DNA of 64,000 nucleotides from Macrosoma leucophasiata (lineage: Eukaryota > Arthropoda > Insecta > Lepidoptera > Hedylidae). Below, piece by piece: positions 43,447-54,600 of the stretch. Where the stretch lies: the NCBI GenBank assembly GCA_036365455.1, contig JAWQUS010000032.1, positions 16,748,001 to 16,812,000 on the forward strand, given 5' to 3'. Made by a program: the position numbers and the translations under genes. Numbering within the stretch: the stretch's first letter is position 1; each line of letters begins with the position of its first letter. The notes below the pieces were generated by a model. The model saw only the letters and a list, made by a program, of their open reading frames with translations, made no database searches and was not told where the DNA came from.

Positions 43447-43631
43447 TCAGTAGCCAATGTAACTCTAGGGCCCCATGTTTACTTTGCTACAGCCTCCGCA
43501 CGGGCTTTATCCGGAACTGCAGTATAGGACCCGAATTAAAGGGAAAAGGAAAGGAAGAAGTACGAATTTAAAAAAAATATATAAGTAGAACTATTCGGCT
43601 ATGAAGTAAGTAAATTAAAATATTGAACTAC

Positions 43632-43888
43632 AGTACCTAGCAAGAAAAAATTAACATCAAGCCTACGAAGACGAAAATCGGCTAGTTTCGACTTCGTAGC
43701 GCGTCATCTCTGTTGCACACTGCCTACGTAAGCACTGATAGTCCGATATTGGTCAAAACTTGATCAAAATGGTCGACAAACGTCATGTAGATGAGGTGCG
43801 AAAGAGATAACGCTCTACAGACCCGAAATAAGCCCGAATTCTCCTTCCTAAGGTCGATGTGAAATATTTCTAGTTGGAAACGAGTATC
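43632..43888. mobile_element. MITE (CAGTACC..AGCAAGAAA), uninterrupted copy
   Basis: CAGTACCTAGCAAGAAAAAA to TTTCTAGTTGGAAA with partly inverted arms (CTACGAAGACGAAAATCGG / AAAGAGATAACGC). Gives the empty site for the nested insertions at 24-25 kb. Another decayed copy is at 32855-33060. Confidence 0.65.
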
Positions 43889-45233
43889 GAATAACTCTGT
43901 TAACCTAAAAATTAATACAGACAAAAAATAAAACAAAAAGACAATGAATTTAACAAACATTTACTATAACATTACAATAAGTACAAATGATATATTTCAT
44001 TTTAGGTACAAAATATCACAACAACCTTATAACTATGCATTTAAAACTATTACATAACATATAATACATACATAATATGACACTAACATTTTTACTACAA
44101 AATGGACGCTATGAACAGCCGTTTCTATCACTCAAACGAAACAATAATTACGTCTATCTCTAGAGTACAATTAGATTTTTCTGTTGACAGGACATTGTAT
44201 AAAATGTATAGTAATTAAATTCCTCGATTAAACAGTTTCAACAAATGCGTGGTTCGCGATTGAACGAATCTTAAGTACCGGGTTTGCAAATCTGTGCGAT
44301 CCTATAGTTCATATCGTTGAAAATGACCCGTTCGTTCGATGACCCGTCATAGCATCGCAGGTCGCGGAGATCCGAGTGATTGAAATGAACCGAGTGCGAG
44401 CCGATAACATTTCTCGAATTAATGTCTGTATCGATCGATCTAGGTCTCTGATTCAAGTGAACTGCTTAGCTATTACGAGGAACAGTTCCATTTCATAGAA
44501 CCAGACTGAGTGAACGACTTTTTCCAAATTCTTGAATCAATTAACCAATCAATCAATTGAACGGCTCGAACAAGCCGGGTCTTTTTGTTAATGGATCAGT
44601 ATTGAGAGGGTTCTTTGCAATCTAACGAACGACACATAAACATAGTTTAGGTTCGATTGCACAAAAAAAATTAAATGAGTACCGAACCTTAGTGTACTCA
44701 AAAATTAAATATTAGTCCCGCGAACGTAGGTACCTATACAGTATACATCTATACTGAATTTAGAAGACTAATCTAAATTATAGTAAAAAAACAATTTAAG
44801 CGAAGAAAAATTTCGTTGTATTTCTCTTTCTAGATATTTACATTTTATTTCATATTTTATTAATTTATTCCAAGGGATATTAAGTAACTACATATTTAAT
44901 CAATAGGGTATTTGACTAATATTTTTGTGATTTCAAAAAGTATGTGAAATGTTTGTAAATATCGTCAGTGGAACCACTAGTCTATAACTAATAGTTTTTG
45001 CGATATCACCATTCGAAAGTTGCAAGTTATGAAATGATCTTAAACGGCTCATACAAAATTTGTACCTGCTGGTGACGTCACACGCTTGTGTTGTCCCTAC
45101 GAAATCAATGAAGAATTCAAGAAATCTTAAAATATCGTCGTTAATATTGCGTGTTTGTAAATAGTTTGCATAGTAAAAGTTGTTGAACAAGGAATCTAAT
45201 ACTGTTATTATATATTTTCAAAGTAAATTAATG
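43889..45233. other. No gene assigned
   Basis: 44210-44650 stands out by less AT-rich sequence with repeated GTTCG/CGAAC words (ATGACCCGTTCGTTCGATGA, CGGCTCGAACAAGCCGGGTC). No exon, RNA fold or mobile-element end could be assigned. Confidence 0.4.
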
Positions 45234-45704
45234 GAGATGTTGCAAAAATGTATGGACCACCGGCCATGTATTGTACACAATAACATTAAACAGGCAAAAT
45301 CAATACAAAAACGTTTTTTACTGTATATTTTCACTTATTTAGCTTTGTTTGCAGTTACAAAACATTATTTATAGTTAGAATTGCAACTCAAAACCAACAT
45401 GGCGAATATGACGGGTAATGTCATTTTGACATTTTCATTTTTTAAATTGTTTTTGATTCTATAGTACTTGGAGAAAAAAGTAGTATTTTCTAAATGCTAT
45501 CGAAATCGATTCATCCCAAGCGTTGGCTGTATCGCCGCCATGTTGAACATGGTTAAAAATGATAAAATCGTTTGAAAAATTGAAAATGTGGTTGTAGCTC
45601 TAAAATATATTCTTGAATAAATTAATTGTATTTTTTTCGGATTCTTCTTTAATTTACCCATTTTCTGAGGACGTGTACGAACCAGAGCCGAGTTCACAAC
45701 ATCT
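45234..45704. mobile_element. MITE with GGAGATGTTGCAA ends, second copy
   Basis: GGAGATGTTGCAAAAATGTA at the left, TTCACAACATCTCC at the right. About 100 bases longer than the 40-kb copy. Confidence 0.8.
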
Positions 45705-46299
45705 CCATTATTTAAAAAAAAAATTCTCTTTTTTATTTTTATACCTCTCCTACAATAATGTACCGAATTCAAGATTTTTTATGTAAGTATGTACTTTTCA
45801 TTTCCATGTTACTTTGGGACTATGTCACTTAAACAAAAAATAACACATTGTCAAACCCTATTAATTGGTTAAATTAATTATGACTACAGTTTTTACAACA
45901 CAATTATTGCGATGTTCTATAAACAGGCTGCTCTCTTTCACAAATACAAAATTTATTACATTTTTAAACGATTTATTATTAAATCGTTGTAATAAGTCTA
46001 CTTAAAGGTACCAAAAAAAAAACTTTAAGTAGTTTTAAGTCACAAAATTTTTTTAAACAACATGAAACATATAAAAATATAAACATAAACATAAAAAACA
46101 ATAGACAAAAATAGATTATTATTATATGTATTATTGGACCCGAAAGACTATGATCTGTGCAAATGTCCCATAAAAAGGGTCGCATGTGTCTATAAAAATC
46201 TGAACTATCTACAGACCCATACACTCATAATTCATTAAAATCGGTCCCTCCGGTTAAAAACCTCATAGTCTCGTTAGCTAATTGATTAAAAGAAATTAA

Positions 46300-46400
46300 A
46301 GAAAAAATGGATAAAAAAATTTGACTTCAGGCAGGAGTCAAATCAACAACCTCATAACCAGTCCAGCTGCTGTATCACTAAGCTGCCGAAGCCCTACATC
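46300..46400 (-). repeat. Degenerate tRNA-like repeat
   Basis: TTTGACTTCAGGCAGGAGTC, ACCAGTCCAGCTGC, and AGCTGCCGAAGCCCT keep the layout of the tRNA-like unit with many changes. Confidence 0.55.
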
Positions 46401-46872
46401 CGAGGGTCGAAATTAGCTTTCCATTTCTGATTAAACCGATTCGGAATCGGATGATCTTTAATTTCTAAATTCACTCGTATGTGTTATTGCGTAACATTAA
46501 AATATGACAATTGATCAATAAATAATAATTTTCAATATATATCATAGTATTACGATTTGGTGGTAATTGCACTGGCCCATCACACAGTTTTTTTTGGTAA
46601 TGGAATAAAAATATACAGGATCTCCGACAATATACAGGCGTCCTCATAAGAGCAAGTTCTGCACACAAAATACTACGTATTTTTTAATAATAAACGACTT
46701 TCCTCGTATTCTTATAGTTTTACAAAAAAATATTGGTTGTATTTTCAGCTTCGCAATGTCGTAACTTAACGATATAATTAGCACAGTTATATATAATAAT
46801 TGCAATTCATGAATGCGGCTAGTGCTTGCTTGTAGTTGACGTGACAATATACAGTATACGTGACGTGTACGG

Positions 46873-47229
46873 TGTGTCAGTGTGCTCACTGTTTATTCAT
46901 CATACCTCCCTCCGCGCGCGAAGCGCAACAAAAAAGGGGGGTGGGGTGGTTCGGGGGTTGAGGAATGTCGTCCTTCCCCGGGCCTATCTGCCCCCGAGAC
47001 GTCGGGGGCGTGGTCCTAAATGGGAGATGCTGGCACGCAGGGGAACTCGCTGAAGGAGGCTTCATACATTTTATTTTTCCTTTGTTTTTTAACGTTTTTT
47101 TTTAAACATTTTTTTTGGGCTTTTTAACTCTTTTCTTTGTTTTATGGTTTTTTTTTTGTTTTTGGGAATATTCTTTTTTTTTTATGTGGAACGCTTCACG
47201 ATTTTGCGTGTCATCCTTGCGCAGGGGCC

Positions 47230-47269
<40 letters not shown>

Positions 47270-47299
47270 ACTGCCGAAGCAAGTACTGTGTCAGTGTGC
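46873..47299 (-). mobile_element. U6 snRNA / LINE-like chimeric retrocopy with 13-bp TSD
   Basis: On the minus strand the insert begins exactly at the U6 5' end (47286) and carries 103 bases of U6. It then passes into A-rich sequence and a GC-rich block (GGACCACGCCCCCGACGTCT) that ends at 46886. TGTGTCAGTGTGC is duplicated at 46873-46885 and 47287-47299. This matches the structure of U6/LINE chimeras made by LINE reverse transcriptase. The LINE identity of the 3' part is inferred. Confidence 0.75.
47184..47286 (-). ncRNA. U6: U6 spliceosomal snRNA sequence (probable retropseudogene)
   Basis: Minus strand: GTACTTGCTTCGGCAGTACA, then ACAGAGAAGATTAGCATGGC (ACAGAGA box and AGC triad region), then GACACGCAAAATCGTGAAGC and CGTTCCACAT. 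Nearly identical to canonical U6 over its full length. The Pol III terminator T-run is missing, replaced by an A-run, and no insect PSEA/TATA promoter is seen at the right distance. Probably not expressed. Confidence 0.9.
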
Positions 47300-47435
47300 G
47301 TACCCTACGCGCGCGGCCAGTCGCGCGCTCACTCTCGCTTGTACACGCATTTATAGACACGTCTTTACCACAACTAAGCCTTTACCGTGCTTCTAAATTG
47401 CAAACTAAAATCGTAAACTAAATAAATCATGGAGA

Positions 47436-47775
47436 CGAAGGGCAAGATTCACAGACCGCACTACGACTTTACTTTCGAGCAAAGTAAGTACGCGTCGAAC
47501 TGTCAAAACCATTCTGACAGTTCTAAACATACTTTGCTCAAAGTAAAGTCTCATTCTATTTTTCTCGTGTGGCAACTATCACACTTAGTAATAATTCTGC
47601 CAAAATCTGGTGATCACAGAGGCACAGTGTTAATTTAAAAATGACCGGTGATCCGTGTAATATCCGGTGAAGCAGGCCTTTCCTGCTTCACCGTAGTAAG
47701 AAATTCTAACATTTATCCTGCGTCTTACCTAAAACACAAAGTAAAGTCGTAGTGCGCACTGTGAATCTCACCATT
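47436..47775. mobile_element. Palindromic MITE (GGTGAGATTCACAG), long copy
   Basis: GGGCAAGATTCACAGACCGC and GCACTGTGAATCTCACCATTA ends. The arms carry CACTACGACTTTACTTT. The interior is longer than in the 53755 copy. Confidence 0.75.
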
Positions 47776-47990
47776 AGTGTAGTCAATACATTTGTAAATG
47801 TTATATAGAGAAAAGGCACACATTTTACACGGCCTGTATTATTACTATGACAAAATGTTTATTTTTGCAGAAGTGATTTTTAAGAGGATATCAGTATATT
47901 ATCAACCACTCTGTACATATTTATCTACCATATTCGAGTATAATTACGTTATTAACTCATGGCATGACATTATATTTTGTTAGTAATGGA

Positions 47991-48386
47991 GAGTTTTGGC
48001 GGGAACGCGGAAAAGAGCTGTGTCGCTGCGTGACATTATTTTCGAAATTTGTGTATAGTCGCGTTTTTATGTGTAAAAATGGTCGGATTTTTATCATAAA
48101 GCATTCGATAATGTTCACGAGTGTAAGAAAGTGATATTATGTGAAGTGAAAAGTGATTTTTCGTATTGCCTCCAAAACTTCGTAAAAACTCCTAGTAAAG
48201 TCCCCATCGCTTTACTGGAGCCACCCCATCATCTCATCATATTCCTCATGGAAGCATTTAATCATCGTCATCTTCCATATGGATATTCATTAATTTAAAG
48301 AAATGTGAAATTCAATATGTATACGACTGAAAGACTCTGTATCTATAGTCATGAATAAATTATTAAAAAAAAAATTGATAGTAATG
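47991..48386 (+). repeat. GGCGGGAA-head retroposon, variant E, with 8-bp TSD
   Basis: Element 47999-48378: GAGAGTTTTGGCGGGAACGC head, ATTGCCTCCAAAACTTCG and CCCCATCGCTTTACTGG blocks shared with variant D, then an A-rich tail. TAGTAATG is duplicated at 47991-47998 and 48379-48386. Confidence 0.85.
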
Positions 48387-48635
48387 TATATAAATGAGTT
48401 ATTTTTTGCCATAAAAATATTGGCTTTAGTTTAATATCTACAAATTTTTATTTATCTACAGCATCATAATTATGAATCATTATATTATATGAAAAAAGTA
48501 TTTATTTTCACGATTAGGCTACAGTGTTGGACGGAGGATGAAAATCAAAAAAATAGTAGAAAAATATAATGTAGAATAAAAACTGGCTTTCATATAAGTA
48601 CAAAAATATGTTTTATCTTTAACTACACTGCACGT

Positions 48636-48912
48636 GAAAGAGCTCCAGTGACGGAGCTCGCGGGCGTAGGCACCACCGCATTACCTCATATACTTGCCGC
48701 TAAATGGTAGTGTTCAGCACTATCGTGTTCCGGTCAGGTGGTATTGTACGGCCTTGTAATTTCCGGGACAGAGGCATAACACTTTAGGCCTCAGGAGTGG
48801 CCACGCATTTGCACTTTCACCTCTGGTCATTGTGTAGGTGTCTATAGGCTACAGCCATCACTCAACATCAATGTGAATTGCATGCTTGTTTGCCACTTTT
48901 ATAAAAAAAAAC
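48636..48912 (+). repeat. Repeat family A, full length
   Basis: AGAGCTCCAGTGACGGAGCT to GCTTGTTTGCCACTTTTAT, then A-run. Confidence 0.85.
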
Positions 48913-48924
48913 TGGATGAAAAAA

Positions 48925-49195
48925 AAAATAAAAAGGTACAGAGTAAAACAACTTTGTAATGTTATCTGGAGAATCTAATTCTATTCTATTTTTTCTGGTA
49001 TTTGAAATATTTTGACCCCATTTAAATAAAAATGATCTATCCTACCAACAATAGAAGACTTCCAAATTAAACATTAATATTAAACTTTTCGAAGAGCTAA
49101 AAATATTATAAACAGTGAGAAATGTAATCAAAGCCCGAATGATGTTACCTCGTAGCTTTTTCAATTTTTGTACAAATCTTGACATGGTCCTTCGT
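48925..49195. mobile_element. Foldback MITE (ATCATGGCAAG), decayed copy
   Basis: AAAAGGTACAGAGTAAAAC, AATAAAAATGATCTATCCTA and TTTTGTACAAATCTTGACAT align with the 40-kb and 43-kb copies. Confidence 0.6.
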
Positions 49196-49230
49196 ACGTT
49201 TAAAGAAACGCGAACGATACTCTATAGATT

Positions 49231-49370
49231 TACCCCCTTATTCATAAACGTACTTTAGCTAAAGTGTCGCTAATGTCTCCTTTGTCTTTTTCTATCCTGC
49301 ACATTTGACAATGCAACTGACAAAGACAAAACATTCTATAGCTAAAACGTATCTAAAGTACTGTTTAACT
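49231..49370. mobile_element. Foldback MITE (CCCCCTTATTC family), right end lost
   Basis: CCCCCTTATTCATAAACGTA left end; interior as in 34408. The right arm stops at AACGTATCTAAAGTAC. Confidence 0.7.
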
Positions 49371-49800
49371 TTCTCTTAAGTATCTGATTATTGCTTGAAA
49401 TGTATTCGAGTTGTTATTCGTGTAAATACTATTCGTGTACATTTTTTTTTCATTTTATTTAACAAAGTTTGCCATGTTTTTTGCGCGTTTAAAGGAGCGC
49501 GAATGAAAAACTTCAGATTTATAACATCTGTAGGTACAACAGATTATTTCTTTTAATGTATTCGAGATGTTATTCGTGTAGATAATATTCGTGTACTTTT
49601 TTAAAGTTTATTGTAAAAAGTATGCCCTGATTTTTGCGCGTTTAAAAGAACACGACCGAAAAACTTCAGATTTCAGACATTTGTAGGTACATAACTGATT
49701 TTTTTTTAATGTATTCGAGTTGCTATTCGTGTAGATAATTCAAAGATATAAATTATGAATTATACAAAAAAAAAGAGAATTTCATACATACTTTTCACTA
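49371..49800. repeat. Imperfect tandem repeats
   Basis: A unit with TTTGCGCGTTTAAAGGAGCG, AAAAACTTCAGATTT, TAGGTAC and GTATTCGAGTTGTTATTCGTG recurs at least three times (from 49393, 49480 and 49640). Confidence 0.65.
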
Positions 49801-49900
49801 GATATATGTTTTAATCGTTATTCAAAAAACTAAAGCCTGACTAAAAAGCGCTTTAAAATACTAATACAGCACTTTATCATACGCGAGAAAATTGGTATAA

Positions 49901-50044
49901 TTAGCCTGGGTTGTACCAAGATATTCGTAACAGTTATTGCAACATTTCACATCCTTCTCTAACTTTAACAGATTTCTTTAAGTTAGAGAAGGATGTGAAA
50001 TGTTACAATAACTTAAACAAATATCTTGGTGCAACCCAGGCTTA
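49901..50044. mobile_element. Near-perfect palindromic MITE, TTA duplication
   Basis: Element 49904-50041 with inverted arms (GCCTGGGTTGTACCAAGATA / TATCTTGGTGCAACCCAGGC) meeting at a short loop. TTA on both sides fits a Harbinger-type 3-bp duplication. Confidence 0.85.
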
Positions 50045-50163
50045 ATATGTTTCATTCAACTCTTGACCCACCGAAATTAGTTTAAACAAGTTGATAATTA
50101 TCATCTCAAATTCCTATTCAAAAGTTTGGCATTGAGTAGTTTGTTTTTATATAGGTAAAATAG

Positions 50164-50530
50164 CGGATAATAATAATAATGGCAACCCTTGATACGTCCT
50201 TCTGCTGGGAACGAGTCTCTCCCCTTTTAAGGGGGAGGCCTGGAGCTTACTCCACCACACTGCTCCAATGCGGATTGGTGGAGGTAGGTGGGTTAGTGGC
50301 CAACCTACTGTCGGATGTTTTCAAACCGCCCATAAGGCCTCCGACAAGGTTAAACGACTGCTATCCATCGATAGCAACCGGGACCGACGGCTTAACGTGC
50401 CCTCCGAAGCACGGAAAGGCGCATTTAATTTGCCACTAGCGGTCACCCATCATACTACCCGACCGCGCCCGTAGTGCTTAACCGAGCAGATCGCTTACGA
50501 TCTACACCAGCCGCTGGGCCATGCGCGCTT
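50164..50530 (-). repeat. 5S-rRNA-derived SINE, full length
   Basis: Minus orientation, closest to the 2188 copy: AAGCGCGCATGGCCCAGCGG, 5S-like block, (ATT)n tail. Confidence 0.78.
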
Positions 50531-50949
50531 CCTAGCGGTTAAATCAACCAAATTTCTTGATTATCATTATTTATTTAATTCGTCATTTGGCATTATAATG
50601 CCAAATGACCAATAAACTTTCCTTGATTTGATTGACAATGTCAATTTTTGACTGAACAAGTAGAAAGATACATAAATACATACATTTTCTTCATTCTTTT
50701 TAAGACGATTTATTTAAGACCGTTCAATTTTTATGTAGTTAGTAGTTTAATAGAATCCACTTAACAACAATGTGAACTGTCACTTTCAAGACACCAAAAA
50801 ATTCTATAACAGCCCTAATCAAATAACCATTACATATTACAATATGGTTGATTATTTGTTTACAATTCCAACAAAATTAAGTACTAAAGCAACATGAAAA
50901 ATAAAAGACAATATTTCATTTTCGTAGGTTTTCGCGAGCTTCATACATT

Positions 50950-51167
50950 GTAGAAATTAAACTTGCGGATTTTCTCGCGTATACAACACTCCCAAACTTC
51001 TTACACCCGACGTTTTGGTCGCTTTCCAGCTACCGTGGTCACGGGCACACTCAGCCACCGTGTGTGTGTGCCCGTGACCACGGTAGCTGGAAAGCGACCG
51101 AAACGTCGGGTGTAAGAAGTTTGGGAGTGTTGTATACGCGAGAAAATCCGCAAGTTTAATTTCTACG
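50950..51167. mobile_element. Long perfect palindrome (CGACGTTTCGGTC family)
   Basis: Two arms of about 105 bases are essentially identical inverted copies, with a spacer of only about 10 bases. Arms contain AGAAATTAAACTTGCGGATT and GACCACGGTAGCTGGAAAGC. Confidence 0.9.
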
Positions 51168-51235
51168 ACAATATTTCAGATTTCGCAACCCAATAGATAA
51201 GTACCGTATTAGTAGTATTAAAATGTAGGTAGCAT

Positions 51236-51335
51236 TGCCCCCGTGCGAAGCCGGGGCAGGCCGCTAGTTACCATAAATTAGAAAGAGAATATAAACTACC
51301 CGTGTGAAGCCGGGGCGAGCCGCTAGTTTTACCAT
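51236..51335 (+). mobile_element. Helitron 3' ends, two tandem
   Basis: GTGCGAAGCCGGGGCAGGCC GCTAGT and GTGTGAAGCCGGGGCGAGCC GCTAGT, each a GC hairpin followed by CTAGT, 60 bases apart. Confidence 0.65.
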
Positions 51336-51493
51336 AAATAAGAAAGAGATGGGACCATATTGAAAGGGACGTCGATAGTACTTTGCCTCCATCTTTATCA
51401 TACCACGTGACGATTTGACGTCATCAACATCAAATCAAAAAACCATACGAATCTTTTTCTAACCATAAACAAGTTACCATAGATAAGGGGATG

Positions 51494-51639
51494 TCACGTG
51501 GTGATAGTGATGGGGTTCTCCTTCTTGCTGTGCTGTATGGTGTAGAAGACAACCGCGTCGTGGACGGTGGGGAAGGTGGCCATTTGGAACTGCTCCGCTT
51601 CTATTGCGTTGAACCGCTCTATCATCTCCAGCACGGGAC
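51494..51639 (-). CDS. SLC26 last exon with stop
   Basis: GPVLEMIERFNAIEAEQFQM, FPTVHDAVVFYTIQHSKKEN, PITITT and TGA at 51494-51496. End of the STAS domain. Confidence 0.9.
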
Positions 51640-54600
51640 CTGTGGAGAACAACAATAAACTACTTGTATGGGACATACATGGATTTTTATGATGCACCGT
51701 CGGCACTTTGCCGCCGCGCATCGGTTTACGTATAACGCAATAGTTCAGTTCACGTGCGGTCACCATAAACGCCGGTTCTCATTTACCAATTTACCATTTT
51801 ACCAGTTCGCGTCGGGTTACCATTCCACGCGTGCTATCTTACCATCTTTTTCCATTACCACTCAGTTCACGTGCGGTCACCATAAACGCCGGTTCTCATT
51901 TACCAATTTACCATTTTACCAGTTCGCGTCGGGTTACCATTCCACGCGTGCTATCTTACCATCTTTTACCATTACCATTCAAGTTCACGTTCGGCTACCA
52001 GTACCGCGTGTGCTCCCGTATTTATTCCGGCTACTTAATTGTACCATTTGCACCATCATTATAATAAGTTACCAGTAATAAACCATACCGTGTCTAATCC
52101 TAATCTACGTCTTTATATTTCTCCTCCAACAACCCATACACTACTCAAATACTGATTTCAAATAGCTGGCCCGGCAAACTTCGTATTGCCTCAGAATGAA
52201 ATAATGTGTCAAAGGTTTGATAGATACGGACTATTTGTATGGGGAAATAAAATTGTGGTTTTTACTATTTCCCTTCAATTTCTTCATATTGTCTTACCTT
52301 TTAAACCTTCCCTGGACTTCCGAAAATCATTCAAAACCAAAATTAGCCAAATCGGTAAAGCCGTTCTCGAGTTTCAGCGAGACTGACGAACAGCAATTGA
52401 TTTTTATATATTAGATATAGATATATAGGTAACTCAAAAACACATCAAGAGAATGAAACAAAATAAGAGCTTTTTTTCTTACTGGTGGTAGAGCTCCAGT
52501 GACGGAGCTCGTGAGCGTAGGCACCCCGCATTATCTAATCTATCTGCCGCTAAATGGTAGTGTTCAGCACTATCGTGTTCTGGTCAGATGGTAATAACTA
52601 TCACATAACGACTTAGCTTTCAGGGGAGGCAACGCATCTGCATTTTGATCTCTGGTCTTTGTGTGGGTGTCTGTCAGTCATCACTTAACATTAATGTGAT
52701 CATGTGTTTTTCTACTGGTGGTAGAGCTCCAGTGACGGAGCTCGCGGGCGTAGGCACCACCGCATTACCTAATATACTTGCCGCTAATTGGTAGTATTCA
52801 GCACTATCGTGTTCCGATCAGGTGGTAATGTACGGCCCTGTAATTTCCGGCACAGAGGCATAACACCTTAGGCCTCAGGAGTGGTAACGCATATGCATTT
52901 TGGCCTCGGTCTTTGTGTGGGTGTCTATAGGCCGTAGTCATCACTTAACATCAATGTGAACTGCACGCTTGTTTGCCACTTCCATAATATTAAAAAAAAA
53001 GTGTACTGCAAGCTTGTTTGCCACCTTCATTACATAAAAAAAAAAACACCACAAGCCTCTTTCAAAGTTCTAGCCAAAAAATATCTAGCTTACCGTTGGC
53101 GCCGGCCAGTAAGACTGTAATGTTGCTAGCGGTCAATTCCTGCTGAGCCGCCACCAGGCTCTTGATGCCGGGCCCGTCCACGTACGACAGTGCCGTCGCG
53201 TCTATTATCACGCAGTGTACCTGGGAAACAAGGCATGAATGAACTTTTACTGGTGGTAGAGCTCCAGTTGAAAAGCTCACGGGCGTAGGCACCACCGCAT
53301 TACCTTATATACTTGCCGCTTAATGGTAGTGTTCAGCACTGTCGTGTTCCGGTCAGGTGGTACGGCCCTAATTTCCGGCACAGAGGCAATAATACCTTAG
53401 GCCTCAGGAGTGATAACTCACTACATAATCATAATCATAATCATTTATTCACAAGAACATAGTATTACATGCTTTGGTCTTAAATATTTGATTGTATCAT
53501 ATGTTCTGCCGCTCTCGGCATGCGAATTTTTCAGTAGGTAACATACTCGTACTCTTACAGTTTGAATAGACAGATTTAATTTAATAAGGAAATAGTACAT
53601 AATAATACATTACATTTAGGTATCATTCACTTAAAAAAAAAATATATATTATAATTTAACTTAATTTGTAATAATTAAATGTCAGAAATATCTACCAAGC
53701 ATTGAAAACTCAAAATGTCAATTAAAAAAAATTTTTGACCTTGGTCTTTGTGTAAGGGCGAGATTCACAGACCGCACTACGACTTTACTTTCGAGCAAAG
53801 TACGCTTCGAACTGTCAAACCCCATACATTTCTGACAGTTCTAAGCATACTTTGCTCAAAGTAAAGTCGTAGTGCGGTCTGTGAATCTCACCATTAGTGT
53901 CTATAGGCTGCCGTCATCACTTAACATCAATGTTAACTACATGCTTGTTTGCCACTTCCATAACATAAAAAAAAGATTTGAAACAAGGCTTGGAACTGGT
54001 TCCAAAAACACCGGTTAATAAAGATTAATAACGGTTTCATGTAAAAGTTTCGGTTTCCAACAGAACGAAAACCGTTATCATTACGTTTTATAACCGAAAT
54101 AAACCTGTTAATATACACTTACTTCACGATCATGAAATCAAAATCGATATTGTAAATTAATATATAGAATAGCACGAATATTTGATGAATATCTACCGGT
54201 TAATACAGGTTAATTAACCCTAATCTTAAAAACATAGCAAATTAAAAACGGAACTCTTAAAATACCGGTTGCATCAGAACAAAACCGTAATATTACACAC
54301 TTACGGTTTCGGCGAAACCGGTTTGAAAATTTAACCGCGATCCGAGACATCATTTAAAAGAAAAAGCACAAAAATATTTTTTTATTTTACGGTCGTGATA
54401 CACATGTATTTGCCCACTCTTACCCCCCGTTATATGTGGTCTACATATAAGGGGGTAAAAGCGATGACCTACGTCAGAGAATATGTAGGTTTTTTTTTTG
54501 TTATAAAAGTGGCTTGCTGTTCACATTGATGTTAAGTGATGACTGCAGCCACACACCCACACAATGACCAGAGGTCAAAATGCAGATGCGCTGCCACTCC

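Noticed and set aside
47184..47286. Active U6 snRNA gene
   Set aside because: No T-run terminator, an A-run follows, no correctly spaced promoter, and a target duplication surrounds it. Treated as a retrocopy.
51668..52078. 136-codon plus-strand frame with an internal repeat
   Set aside because: It follows a 118-base tandem duplication, and 118 is not a multiple of 3 for the protein repeat by itself. No family and no splice support.
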